The notes beneath the pieces were generated by a model. The model saw only the letters and a list, made by a program, of their open reading frames with translations, did no database searches and was not told the origin of the DNA. The translations under genes were made by a program, and so were the position numbers. DNA of 64,000 bases from Pseudomonas fluorescens (GTDB taxonomy: Bacteria; Pseudomonadota; Gammaproteobacteria; Pseudomonadales; Pseudomonadaceae): the NCBI RefSeq assembly GCF_902497875.1, contig NZ_CABVHY010000014.1, positions 1 to 64,000 of the forward strand, written 5' to 3'. Below are positions 52,312 through 60,163 of this stretch, piece by piece (position 1 is the first letter of the stretch; every line of letters begins with the position of its first letter).

Positions 52312-53612
52312 GTAGTAATCAGTATCTGCGCCACCTGGCGCTGAGCATGGGCACGCGGCTGGCAATGATCGCCCTGCGCCTGTTGCGCAACGTGTTGCTG
52401 GCACGGATTCTCGGCCCCAGCGAACGCGGCCTGTTCGCCCTGCTCAGCACCTTGCCGGACCTGATCAGCGCCGCCACCAGTGGCGGGCTGAATTCGGCGG
52501 TCGGCTACCAGGCAGCGCAACAGCGCTCGATGGGCTTGCTGCTCAGCCAGGTACTGGTGTTCGGCTGCTTGCTCGCCGGCGTGCTGACCTTGATCAGCGT
52601 CACCCTGCTCCGTGAGTTCGGTACCACGCTGGACATCGCCACCCAGCTTGGATTGCTCGCCTGGTTGCTGCTGTTGGCGGTGCCGCTGACGGTACTCAAG
52701 AGCGGTCTGCTGACCCTGCACAATGCCTCCGGTGGGGTGGTGGCCTTCAACACCCTGCGGCTGATCGAGTCGCTGGCACCGCTGTTGCTGTTTCTCGCCC
52801 TGTTCTGGATGTGGCAAAGCGCAGCGCTGGAAGCGGCGCTGATCAGCTGGCTGGCGGGCATCAGCCTGGTGGTCCTCGCTGGCTGGTTCTGGCTCAGCCG
52901 CAGCCAGGAAGTCAAACTCTGCTGGGACCGCAGCAGCCAGCGGGAACTTTTGAGCTTCAGTGCCAAGAGCCATCCTGATCTGCTGTTCCAGCAGGTGATC
53001 CTGCGCTCTGACTACCTGTTCATCGGCGCCATCCTCGGAAGCACCGCCCTGGGCCATTACGCCATGGCCAGTGCCGCTGCCGAGTTGCTGCTGATCGTTC
53101 CCGAAGCGGTCACCACGCCGCTGATGAAACGCCTGCTGCAACAAGAAAAAGGCATCGAACGCCTGACACCACTGGCCCTGCGTTTGACGGCCACGGTGAT
53201 GCTCGGCGCCTGCCTGAGCATGGCGCTGATCGGTGAATGGTTGATCGTCACGCTGTTCGGCGTGGCCTACCAGCCGGCCTACCCGGCGCTGTTGGCGCTG
53301 CTGCCCGGGTTGCTGGGCCTGTGCTACGCCAGCATCCTGCGCCTGGACCTGCTCGGGAAAAATCGTCCGGGCAGCATCTCGCTGCTGATGGGCCTGGGCG
53401 CGGTGCTCAATCTGGCGTTGAACCTGGTGCTGATTCCAGCCTACGGCATCGTCGGTGCGGCGATGGCCTCGTCCATTGCCTACCTGGCGGTGACCGTGGC
53501 CTTGCTGGGATTGTATTGCCGGATCAGTGGCGTGTCCGTGTGGCAGACCCTGGTGATTCTGCCCGGCGATCTGGCGCCCCTGTGGCAGATGTTGCAGCGG
53601 AGGCCAGCATGA
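52308..53612 (+). CDS. Wzx-like polysaccharide flippase
   Basis: A 434-residue MATE/MOP-superfamily membrane protein with about twelve TM helices. The N-terminus LRNVLLARILGPSERGLFALL is the typical Wzx/RfbX start, and ALNLVLIPAYGIVGAAMAS near residue 375 is the repeated half-motif. It would flip the undecaprenyl-diphosphate repeat unit to the periplasm for Wzy. ATGA overlap with the deacetylase. It completes the Wzx-Wzy-Wzz-OPX export set. Confidence 0.92.
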   Translation: MSSNQYLRHLALSMGTRLAMIALRLLRNVLLARILGPSERGLFALLSTLPDLISAATSGGLNSAVGYQAAQQRSMGLLLSQVLVFGCLLAGVLTLISVTLLREFGTTLDIATQLGLLAWLLLLAVPLTVLKSGLLTLHNASGGVVAFNTLRLIESLAPLLLFLALFWMWQSAALEAALISWLAGISLVVLAGWFWLSRSQEVKLCWDRSSQRELLSFSAKSHPDLLFQQVILRSDYLFIGAILGSTALGHYAMASAAAELLLIVPEAVTTPLMKRLLQQEKGIERLTPLALRLTATVMLGACLSMALIGEWLIVTLFGVAYQPAYPALLALLPGLLGLCYASILRLDLLGKNRPGSISLLMGLGAVLNLALNLVLIPAYGIVGAAMASSIAYLAVTVALLGLYCRISGVSVWQTLVILPGDLAPLWQMLQRRPA

Positions 53613-53881
53613 GCCGCGCCCCCGTGTTGACAGGCCTCTGCCTCTGTCTCTGCCAGGTGTCGTTGCCTGGAGGGTCTCATCAGCTTCGAAGTGCCCGGCG
53701 AAACCTTGCTCCCCCTGACCTGGAGCACATATTGAAACACCCGAACATGCCCCTCAGCCCAGGGTGCCCGATTTCCCCCAACAATGCCTTGCCCGGCGTG
53801 CGCTCATGGACTTGCCGCACCTCGTGCATACAGGCGGTTACTGCTATCTCACACAGCCAGCCCCATCTGGAGGCATCATGA
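53609..53881 (+). pseudogene. Small frameshifted reading frame after the flippase
   Basis: An ATG at 53609 overlaps the flippase stop (ATGA) and opens a signal-peptide-like sequence MSRAPVLTGLCLCLCQVSLP. In this frame the continuation looks non-coding, but one frame over the sequence reads LEGLISFEVPGETLLPLTWS and TY, then a stop at about 53733, which looks like genuine protein. The simplest reading is a short exported protein with one frameshift near 53665 (mutation or sequencing error). Family unknown. It explains most of the 265-bp gap in an otherwise gapless operon. Confidence 0.35.
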
Positions 53882-54567
53882 GCGCAATGCAGAAGCTCAA
53901 TGACAGAATCAAAAAAAAGGGCCTTCGCAGCACCATTCATGCCCTGTGGAAGCACCTTGTGTTTTTCCATTGGGAGCTGTTGTGGATGGAACGCGATCTG
54001 GTCACTCCGGTACTGCCGCACAAACTCAGGCCCTACTCGCCATTGCGCCTGGAAGTTATCACCACGGAAAATGTCAGCGCCTTCGCCAAACACTTCGGCG
54101 ACCGCGTCGAAACCATGCGCGAGCTGGCCTCCGAGGGTCACACCGGGCACATGTACCTGGACGACAAGGGCGATGCGGTGTCCTTTATCTGGGGCAGTGC
54201 CCGTAACTACCATGATCGCCACTATTACGGCTGCTGGTTTCCGGTCAAGGAAGGCGAGTTCTTCGAATTCGGCGGCGAGCTGATTCGCGCCTACTGGGGC
54301 ACGACCTTGTCGGTGGATCTGCAACTCGATCTGTGGAAAAGCATGCAAGAAAAGGGCTGCAACAAGGTAGTGGATGTCTGCGAGACCCATAACATCCCGG
54401 CCCTCAAACTGCATATGCGCATGGGGTATCAGGAGCAAGGCCGAATCATGCATGTGTATGGCTTGTTCGGCCTCTGGCGTTTCTATCGCGAGACCCGCTA
54501 CAGCGGCTCGCGACTGGACGCCTTGCGCAAACCCGAACGGCCCGCCATCCCTACACCTGCGGCTTGA
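53878..54567 (+). CDS. GNAT-like acetyltransferase of the polysaccharide operon
   Basis: A 229-residue protein with a GNAT-like C-terminal half. The segment CNKVVDVCETHNIPALKLHMRMGYQEQGRI matches the motif B region where GNAT enzymes carry N-x-x-x-x-x-x-Y/F-x-k-x-G-F. The N-terminal ~60 residues are basic and helical (DRIKKKGLRSTIHALWKH). ATG 53878 has CTGGAGGCATC upstream. Its stop overlaps the start region of the next gene. It may N-acetylate an amino sugar in the repeat unit, which would complement the two deacetylases. Substrate unknown. Confidence 0.75.
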   Translation: MSAMQKLNDRIKKKGLRSTIHALWKHLVFFHWELLWMERDLVTPVLPHKLRPYSPLRLEVITTENVSAFAKHFGDRVETMRELASEGHTGHMYLDDKGDAVSFIWGSARNYHDRHYYGCWFPVKEGEFFEFGGELIRAYWGTTLSVDLQLDLWKSMQEKGCNKVVDVCETHNIPALKLHMRMGYQEQGRIMHVYGLFGLWRFYRETRYSGSRLDALRKPERPAIPTPAA

Positions 54568-54572
54568 CTACT

Positions 54573-55754
54573 ATGACGATAACCTTCGAATGGCGCACTT
54601 CGCTGCGCACAACAGACTTCCCGACCGCGGCCTACGAAACCTTGCGCAAGCAGGTCGCGGGCCATACGCCGTTCAACACCCTGGCCTGGATGTGCGCGGC
54701 CGAGGGGGCGCTGAATGCCGACGAAGAGTTGCATGTGCTGCTCGGCTGGCAGGCCGAGGAGCTGTGTCTGTGCTTGCCGCTGGTAGCCTACCGCGCATGC
54801 TTCGGCGGAATGCAGATGCGGGTGCTGCGCCACCTCGGCTTTCCCCTCAGCGACCGCATCGCCCTGCTCGCCACCCTGGAAGGCGCCAGCGCGCGGCAGG
54901 CCCTGCGGCAGATCCGCCGCCACCTGCCCCACGCGCTGTTGCAGCTCAATGAGTTGACTGACCCTGACGCTCGGGCCAGCCTCCTCAAACAGTGGAAACG
55001 CCAGAGCTCCACCGGCGAACAGCGCCTCAGTTGCCGGGCGCCGGTGCACCAGATCACTGAAGCCGACCGCCAGGAAGTTTCCGGCGACCCGCGCTATAAG
55101 CTGCGGCGAGCGCGAAAGCGGATCGCTGCCTGTGGTGCGGTGGTGCGGCGACTGGTGCCGGACGCCACGAGCATGGGGCCATTGCTGCAAGTCATCAGCG
55201 AGGTCGAGGCCGTCAGCTGGAAAGGCGACGAAGGCGTCGGGATCTTTTCCGATGCCCGGCGTCGGGAATGGATGGACCGGGCCTTCACCGCCCTCGCCGA
55301 CCGGGGCCTGGTGCGGGTGGTGGTGCTGGAACTGGACGGGCGTTGCATCAGCTACCGGCTCGGGCTGCTGGAGCAAGGTCGACTGTATGACTACAACCTG
55401 GCGTTTCTGCCGAAATTCGCCGATCTGGGCAGCGGTCGGGTGCTGCTCGATGAGTGGGTTCGCTGGGGCCTGGAAGAAGGCTGGGAATGGATCGACGCTT
55501 CACGGGTCAGTCTGGAGAATTCCAGCCACCAACTGCACGAACGCATGACCGGGCAACTTGAACACTGGCGCTGGAGTTTCTACTCCTGGCGTCCCAGCGG
55601 GCTTTACCTGGGCATCGCCCTGCGCCTTTGGAAACTGCTAAAACCGCACATGCAAAAACTGCGGGCCAGACGCGCGGCGTCCGCCAAGCCTGTCGTTGCC
55701 AGCCCAATTCCTCTGGAGGGTCACAATGCCTCAGCACGTCATAGTCAACGCTGA
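54573..55754 (+). CDS. BioF2/CelD-like GNAT acetyltransferase
   Basis: A 393-residue protein of the GNAT_acetyltransferase 6 (BioF2/CelD/FemAB-like) group common in exopolysaccharide loci. The double-GNAT form is suggested by an N-terminal half with TPFNTLAWMCAAEGAL and a C-terminal half with KLRRARKRIAACGAVVRRL, VLELDGRCISYRLGLLEQGR and YDYNLAFLPKFADLGSGRVLLD. I use ATG 54573; a TTG at 54564 would overlap the previous stop. Probably transfers an acyl or amino-acyl group to a sugar. It overlaps the next gene by 29 bases. Confidence 0.8.
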   Translation: MTITFEWRTSLRTTDFPTAAYETLRKQVAGHTPFNTLAWMCAAEGALNADEELHVLLGWQAEELCLCLPLVAYRACFGGMQMRVLRHLGFPLSDRIALLATLEGASARQALRQIRRHLPHALLQLNELTDPDARASLLKQWKRQSSTGEQRLSCRAPVHQITEADRQEVSGDPRYKLRRARKRIAACGAVVRRLVPDATSMGPLLQVISEVEAVSWKGDEGVGIFSDARRREWMDRAFTALADRGLVRVVVLELDGRCISYRLGLLEQGRLYDYNLAFLPKFADLGSGRVLLDEWVRWGLEEGWEWIDASRVSLENSSHQLHERMTGQLEHWRWSFYSWRPSGLYLGIALRLWKLLKPHMQKLRARRAASAKPVVASPIPLEGHNASARHSQR

Positions 55755-56529
55755 CGACTTCGGCCTCAGCGAGAACGAGAACGCGGTGATCCTGCGGGCG
55801 TTCCAGACCGGCTTGATCAGCTCCGCAACCGCGATGGCCAGCATGCCGGCGTTTCCCGCCGCCTGCGCCATGGCCCAGCATCCCCTGTTGCAGGGGCGAA
55901 TCGGCCTGCACTTCAACCTCACCTATGGGCGTCCGCTCAGCGAAGCGATTCTCGAACAACCGGCGTTCTGTAGCCCCAGCGGCGAATTTGATCTGAACCT
56001 GTCCCGCCATAGCCTGTGGCTTGGCCGCAAGGACCGGCAAGCGGTGCTGGAAGAACTGGAAGCCCAATGGCAACGCTGTCTGGAATTCGGCTTGCAACCC
56101 AGTCACCTGGACTCGCACCAGCACGTCCACAATATCTGGCCCATCGGCGAAATCGTCGCCCGCTTCGCCGCCAGGCAGGGCGTGGCGGTGCGTCTGGCGC
56201 GCAACCTGGGGGGAAATATCGGCACCGGCAAACGCCTGTTCAAGACCTTGCTCAACCGGCGTCTACGCAGCCTCGCCGGCACTACCGCCGACCACGTCTG
56301 TACCCCGGCCGACCTGCGCAATGCCGCCCCGCCCACGGACGGCCTGCTGGAGGTGGTCACTCATCCCAACCTGCTCGGTGCGGATTTCGGCGATGCGTAC
56401 CTGAAGCCGGGGGAATCCTTGAGCCAGGTGCTGGAAAGTCGCCTGTCGGGTATTCCGCGAGTCCCCTACAGCGCGGCAGGCAAAACCCTGCCGGCAGCGG
56501 GTATTGGAATAGTCCAGCCATCAAAATAG
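55726..56529 (+). CDS. ChbG/HpnK (YdjC-fold) deacetylase
   Basis: A 267-residue carbohydrate deacetylase. The metal-binding signature is complete: VNADDFGLSENEN (DD near residues 9-10), GLHFNLTYG (His about 63) and SHLDSHQHVHNIWP (about 124-137). Relatives deacetylate chitooligosaccharides or hopanoid glucosamine. Here a second deacetylase beside the NodB-type protein suggests modification of an N-acetylated sugar in the polymer. ATG 55726 has CTGGAGGGTCACA upstream. Last gene of the 16-kb operon; a 135-bp REP array starts at once after its stop. Confidence 0.88.
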   Translation: MPQHVIVNADDFGLSENENAVILRAFQTGLISSATAMASMPAFPAACAMAQHPLLQGRIGLHFNLTYGRPLSEAILEQPAFCSPSGEFDLNLSRHSLWLGRKDRQAVLEELEAQWQRCLEFGLQPSHLDSHQHVHNIWPIGEIVARFAARQGVAVRLARNLGGNIGTGKRLFKTLLNRRLRSLAGTTADHVCTPADLRNAAPPTDGLLEVVTHPNLLGADFGDAYLKPGESLSQVLESRLSGIPRVPYSAAGKTLPAAGIGIVQPSK

Positions 56530-56531
56530 CC

Positions 56532-57366
56532 AGAATCGCAGCCTGCGGCAGCGCCTACACGAGATTGCAGACACCCACGACATTGCAGGTGTTCACGGTC
56601 GGCGTAGGCGCTGGCGGAGCCTGCGATCTTTTAGCTGTGCTGGAGATTGCCCAGGAACAAGATCAAAAGATCGCAGCCTGCGGCAGCTCCTACACGAGAT
56701 TGCAGACACCCATGACATTGCAGGTGCTCGCGGTCGGCGTAGGAGCTGGCGGAGCCTGCGATCTTTTAGCTGTGCCGGAGATTGCCCAGGAACAAGATCA
56801 AAAAATCGCAGCCTGCGGCAGCTCCTACACGAGATTGCAGACACCCATGACATTGCAGGTGCTCGCGGTCGGCGTAGGAGCTGGCGGAGCCTGCGATCTT
56901 TTAGCTGTGCTGGAAATTGCCCAGGAACAAGATCAAAAAATCGCAGCCTGCGGCAGCTCCTACGCAAGATTGCAGACACCCACGACATTGCAGGTGTTTG
57001 CGGTTGGCGTAGGAGCTGGCGGAGCCTGCGATCTTTTAGCTGTGCCGGAGATTGCCCAGGAACAAGATCAAAAGATCGCAGCCTGCGGCAGCTCCTACAC
57101 GAGATTGCAGACACCCATGACATTGCAGGTGCTCGCGGTCGGCGGAGCTGGCGGAGCCTGCGATCTTTTAGCTGTGCCGGAGATTGCCCAGGAACAAGAT
57201 CAAAAGATCGCAGCCTGCGGCAGCTCCTACACGAGATTGCAGACACCCACGACATTGCAGGTGTTTGCGGTTGGCGTAGGCGCTGGCGGAGCCTGCGATC
57301 TTTTAGCTGTGCTGGAAATTGCTCAGGAACAAGATCAAAAGATCGCAGCCTGCGGCAGCTCCTACG
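56532..57366. repeat. Tandem REP (BIME) array, 135-bp units
   Basis: Six complete units and the left arm of a seventh, starting at 56535, 56670, 56805, 56940, 57075, 57207 and 57342. Five spacings are exactly 135 bp and one is 132 bp (loss of three bases in GGCGTAGGAGC). Each unit has ATCGCAGCCTGCGGCAGCTC, a GATTGCAGACACCCA...CATTGCAGGTG inner inverted pair, GAGCTGGCGGAGCCTGCGAT and a GTGC(T/C)GGA(G/A)ATTGCCCAGGA linker. Because 135 is a multiple of 3, long frames run through it on both strands; they are not genes. Confidence 0.95.
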
Positions 57367-57384
57367 AGGGAACGCGTAACCTCA

Positions 57385-57725
57385 GGCCGGCCGGTCGGCC
57401 GCCTCGCTTTTGATGTTGATCTTGATCTTGATCTACCCGCCCCTTCGGCAGGCCGAGTGGAGGCGTTCATCAGGGGGGTGGCGCGCAGCGCCGTCAGCGA
57501 AGCTGACTCCGCCGCATTGCGGCGCCCCCCTGATGGACACCGGAGCGAGGGAACACCAAGCCTTGGCGAGGTGCCGTACGCTCGGGGCGAGCCTTTTTGG
57601 GTCCTTTTGTGGCGCTTGACAAAAGGGCCTCGCCGTAAGGGCGAAACCCTAAGTGGCCGTTACCGCAGAAACGGATATGTACACAGCCCCTCAAGAGCCA
57701 GGTCGGCTGCCAAGCCGCCTTCGCA
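57385..57725 (+). repeat. Structured dispersed element, copy C
   Basis: Third copy (core 57430-57684, 255 bp). It keeps the outer stem and the three inner hairpins, with loop-only changes (GGCGC-GCA-GCGCC and GTCAGC-GAA-GCTGAC). The downstream hairpin has a completely different but paired stem, CCTTTTGT-GGCGCTTG-ACAAAAGG (57603-57626), then CGCC-GTAAG-GGCG. TTGATC repeats border it at 57409-57433, and the left boundary GGCCGGCCGGTCGGCCGCC is shared with copy A. Confidence 0.8.
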
Positions 57726-57747
57726 CACAGCCCGTCTGTCAGATTGC

Positions 57748-57772
57748 TATCGCGAGTAAGCTCGTTCCTACA
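57748..57772. repeat. Single REP half-unit
   Basis: ATCGCGAGTAAGCTCGTTCC + TACAG, one diverged arm of the CGCGAGCAAGCTCGC class. It lies between element copy C and the AT-rich leader (57780-57867) of the kinase-like gene. Confidence 0.7.
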
Positions 57773-57867
57773 GAGTCCTCAGCGGGGAACGCTGAACGGT
57801 GTGAAAATTAAGTGAAAAATATGTTAAATTTCTTGTCCTGATGGGTTTCCGGGATAAAGGACTATCA

Positions 57868-58707
57868 ATGCGACACGAAAAACATCAGTTTCTCCAAAGC
57901 TTCCCCTTCACCAGCAGCCATCTTCGGTCGACGATTCATTTCACCAATCCGCCCACTCCAGGCATGACCGAGGCGCTTCAGGGGCTGATCAATCAAGGCC
58001 GCCAGACCAGGCGCGTCAGCGCTGCCCTGCCGGCGTCAGATGCGGCATTGTTCGTCAAGACCCAGCCCCTCAACGACTTCAAGGCCAGATGTCGGGTGAC
58101 CTGGGGCTACCCCAAGAGCGACGGCATGTTCGACTGGCCGGTCGAAGAGCTGATCAATAGTTTTGAAGCATGGCAACGCGGTGCGCCGGTGCCTTCGCTG
58201 CTAGGGTTCGGCTATCGCAAGACGCGGCTCGGGATAACCGAAGAGTTTTTCATCATTTCCCAGTTGCTTGAGGACCACATTGACGCGATGGACTGGCTGC
58301 AAGAGCAGCCCGATCGTATTGAAAGCCTCATCCGCAGTGCATTCGCCCTGATGCTCTCGCTACACCAGAAGCGCATCACCCACATGGACTTGTGGGCCGC
58401 CAATATCATGCTGTCCAAAGCGGACACCACCCAGGCCAAGGCCATTGACCTGGAAAACTGCTTCTTTGAGGGCTCCCGATACCCGAGTGAAACCCTGGGG
58501 TTCCAGTTCGGTTTCTTCTACTATCGGCAAATCTACCGCTTCATTACCGAATCGTGCTACGACGCATTGGTCTACGAGGCCCTGGAGTCGTTCCCGGCGC
58601 TCGATCAGGAAAAATTCGCGGAGTTCTATACGGCCTGCAAACACGAAAAAATCGGCCGCAAGGAACGCCGGGAAATCTTCCTCAGGGGCAAACTGATCAT
58701 TGGCTGA
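57868..58707 (+). CDS. LPS kinase-like protein (WaaP/Kdo-kinase fold)
   Basis: A 279-residue protein kinase-like fold. The catalytic loop reads HMDLWAANIML (Asp base and Asn Mg ligand) and the metal Asp is in AKAIDLENCF, corresponding to DFG. The Lys of the N-lobe may be in LFVKTQPL near residue 60. Such proteins phosphorylate LPS core heptose or Kdo in Pseudomonas. Start ATG 57868 has AAAGGACTATCA upstream. The leader just before it is AT-rich with TTAAATTTCTTG. Monocistronic; it may act on LPS or on the nearby polysaccharide. Confidence 0.75.
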   Translation: MRHEKHQFLQSFPFTSSHLRSTIHFTNPPTPGMTEALQGLINQGRQTRRVSAALPASDAALFVKTQPLNDFKARCRVTWGYPKSDGMFDWPVEELINSFEAWQRGAPVPSLLGFGYRKTRLGITEEFFIISQLLEDHIDAMDWLQEQPDRIESLIRSAFALMLSLHQKRITHMDLWAANIMLSKADTTQAKAIDLENCFFEGSRYPSETLGFQFGFFYYRQIYRFITESCYDALVYEALESFPALDQEKFAEFYTACKHEKIGRKERREIFLRGKLIIG

Positions 58708-58749
58708 CGTCGTCCCTGACGTCTCACCTACCCTCCTTTCTTTTCAGCC

Positions 58750-60054
58750 CTAGGCAGTAACCGGGCTCGGAAATGCCTGATCGCCAATCGGCGCCTTGAG
58801 CAGCAGGAAGTACGCCAGTGCCGAAAACACCGCCACCACCGCGCTGATCATGAAGGCCGTGGTGAACGAGCCGGAGTATTGAATACTGAAGCCGGTGACG
58901 ATAGGCGCGACGGACCCGGCGATGTAGCCACCGAAATTCTGGATCGAACCAAACGACGCCACGCGCCGTGTATCGACGATGGTATTGACGATCATCCAGG
59001 CCGAGGCGCTGGCCATGTTGATGCTGAATAGCGCCAGGCACAGCAGGATGATGCAACCGGTCAGGCCGCTGACAAACGACAGCGGCACGGTGAATGCCGC
59101 GGCCATCAACAGGCCGCTGATCACGGTAAACTTGCGACCGCCAAGGATACCCATGCCGCGTTTGACCATCGCGTCACACACCCGCCCGGCCAGAATCGTC
59201 CCGAAAGCCCCGAACAGATAGGCCAGGGAAACTACCCAGGCGGTCTGGTACAGATCCAGGCCGTGTTCACGCTGGAAATACCCCGGCAACCAGGTCAGGT
59301 GCAGCCACAGCATGTAGATCACACCCATGAAGCCAAGCACTGCGCCCCAGGTGCTGCGGTGTTTGAACAGATCGAGCCAGTCGGCAAAGAACGACGCCTT
59401 GGGCGCCGAGCTATCGACCGTTGCTACCGGAGGCTTTTTCAGCGCTGGTGGCAGCTCGCCGTTGGCCTCCAGTTCGGCCAGGTACTGGGCCTTGCTTTTG
59501 TAGAAGGCAAACCAGCACAGCCCCAGCACCAGGCCGATGACACCGGTGATGATGAACATCCCGCGCCAGCCGAAGTTGACCATTAACAGCGTCAACACCG
59601 GTGGCGCCAGGCAAGGTCCGACGCAGGTGGAAGACCAGACGATACCGGTGGGGGTGCCGCGCTCTTCAGCGTCGAACCACTCCGACAGGGCCTTGGCCGC
59701 CGAAGGAAACATCGGTGCCTCGCCTATGCCCAGCAGGACCCGCAAGCCGAAAAACCCGCCGAAACTGGTGACCAGCCCCGTCATCGATTGCGCGACCGAC
59801 CAGGCGATCAATGAACCGCCCAGGGCGATCTTGGTCCCCAGCCGATCGATGACCATGCCCAATGGCAACTGGGCAAAGGCATAAGCGAGGGAAAACGCCG
59901 AGAGCAGGATGCCCATCTGCGAAGGACTGATCATCATGTCCTTCTGGATCGAGGTGTTGGCAATCGACAAGGCACTGCGGTCCAGGTAATTCACGATCCC
60001 GATCAGCAGCAAAAAAATGACCGTCAGCGTTTGATACTTCTTGAGTGTCTTCAT
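58750..60054 (-). CDS. MFS transporter, ACS (hexuronate/sugar-acid) family
   Basis: A 434-residue major facilitator with twelve TM helices. Anion:cation symporter features are present: NYLDRSALSIAN in TM1, GMVIDRLGTKIALGG between TM2 and TM3, and RVLLGIGEAPMFPSAAKALSEWF in TM4. These resemble GudP/ExuT/DgoT transporters for galactarate, hexuronates or galactonate. ATG 60054 (MKTLKKYQ) is the family-like start; the frame extends 24 codons upstream. It is downstream of, and same strand as, the FAH-family, Ldh-family and aldehyde dehydrogenase genes, so it probably imports their sugar-acid substrate. Confidence 0.9.
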   Translation of the reverse strand: MKTLKKYQTLTVIFLLLIGIVNYLDRSALSIANTSIQKDMMISPSQMGILLSAFSLAYAFAQLPLGMVIDRLGTKIALGGSLIAWSVAQSMTGLVTSFGGFFGLRVLLGIGEAPMFPSAAKALSEWFDAEERGTPTGIVWSSTCVGPCLAPPVLTLLMVNFGWRGMFIITGVIGLVLGLCWFAFYKSKAQYLAELEANGELPPALKKPPVATVDSSAPKASFFADWLDLFKHRSTWGAVLGFMGVIYMLWLHLTWLPGYFQREHGLDLYQTAWVVSLAYLFGAFGTILAGRVCDAMVKRGMGILGGRKFTVISGLLMAAAFTVPLSFVSGLTGCIILLCLALFSINMASASAWMIVNTIVDTRRVASFGSIQNFGGYIAGSVAPIVTGFSIQYSGSFTTAFMISAVVAVFSALAYFLLLKAPIGDQAFPSPVTA

Positions 60055-60163
60055 GGGAGTCTTTTTTATTATTGTAAAACATGGAAACCAAACCAGCTGC
60101 GATCCCTCAGCGGCCCAGACCTTCATCCATTGAACAACTGGCGTTCATTGAACAACATTGGAG

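Noticed and set aside
56532-57366. Regular repeats suggesting a CRISPR array.
   Set aside because: Units are 135 bp with almost identical content throughout (no unique spacers), each containing inverted REP arms. No cas genes are present.
56016-57413. Long plus-strand open frame (about 465 codons) with repeated peptides across the array, and a matching 220-codon minus-strand frame.
   Set aside because: It overlaps the ChbG-type gene in another frame and then follows the 135-bp REP units, whose length is a multiple of three. Openness is a by-product of the repeat period, with no RBS or family.
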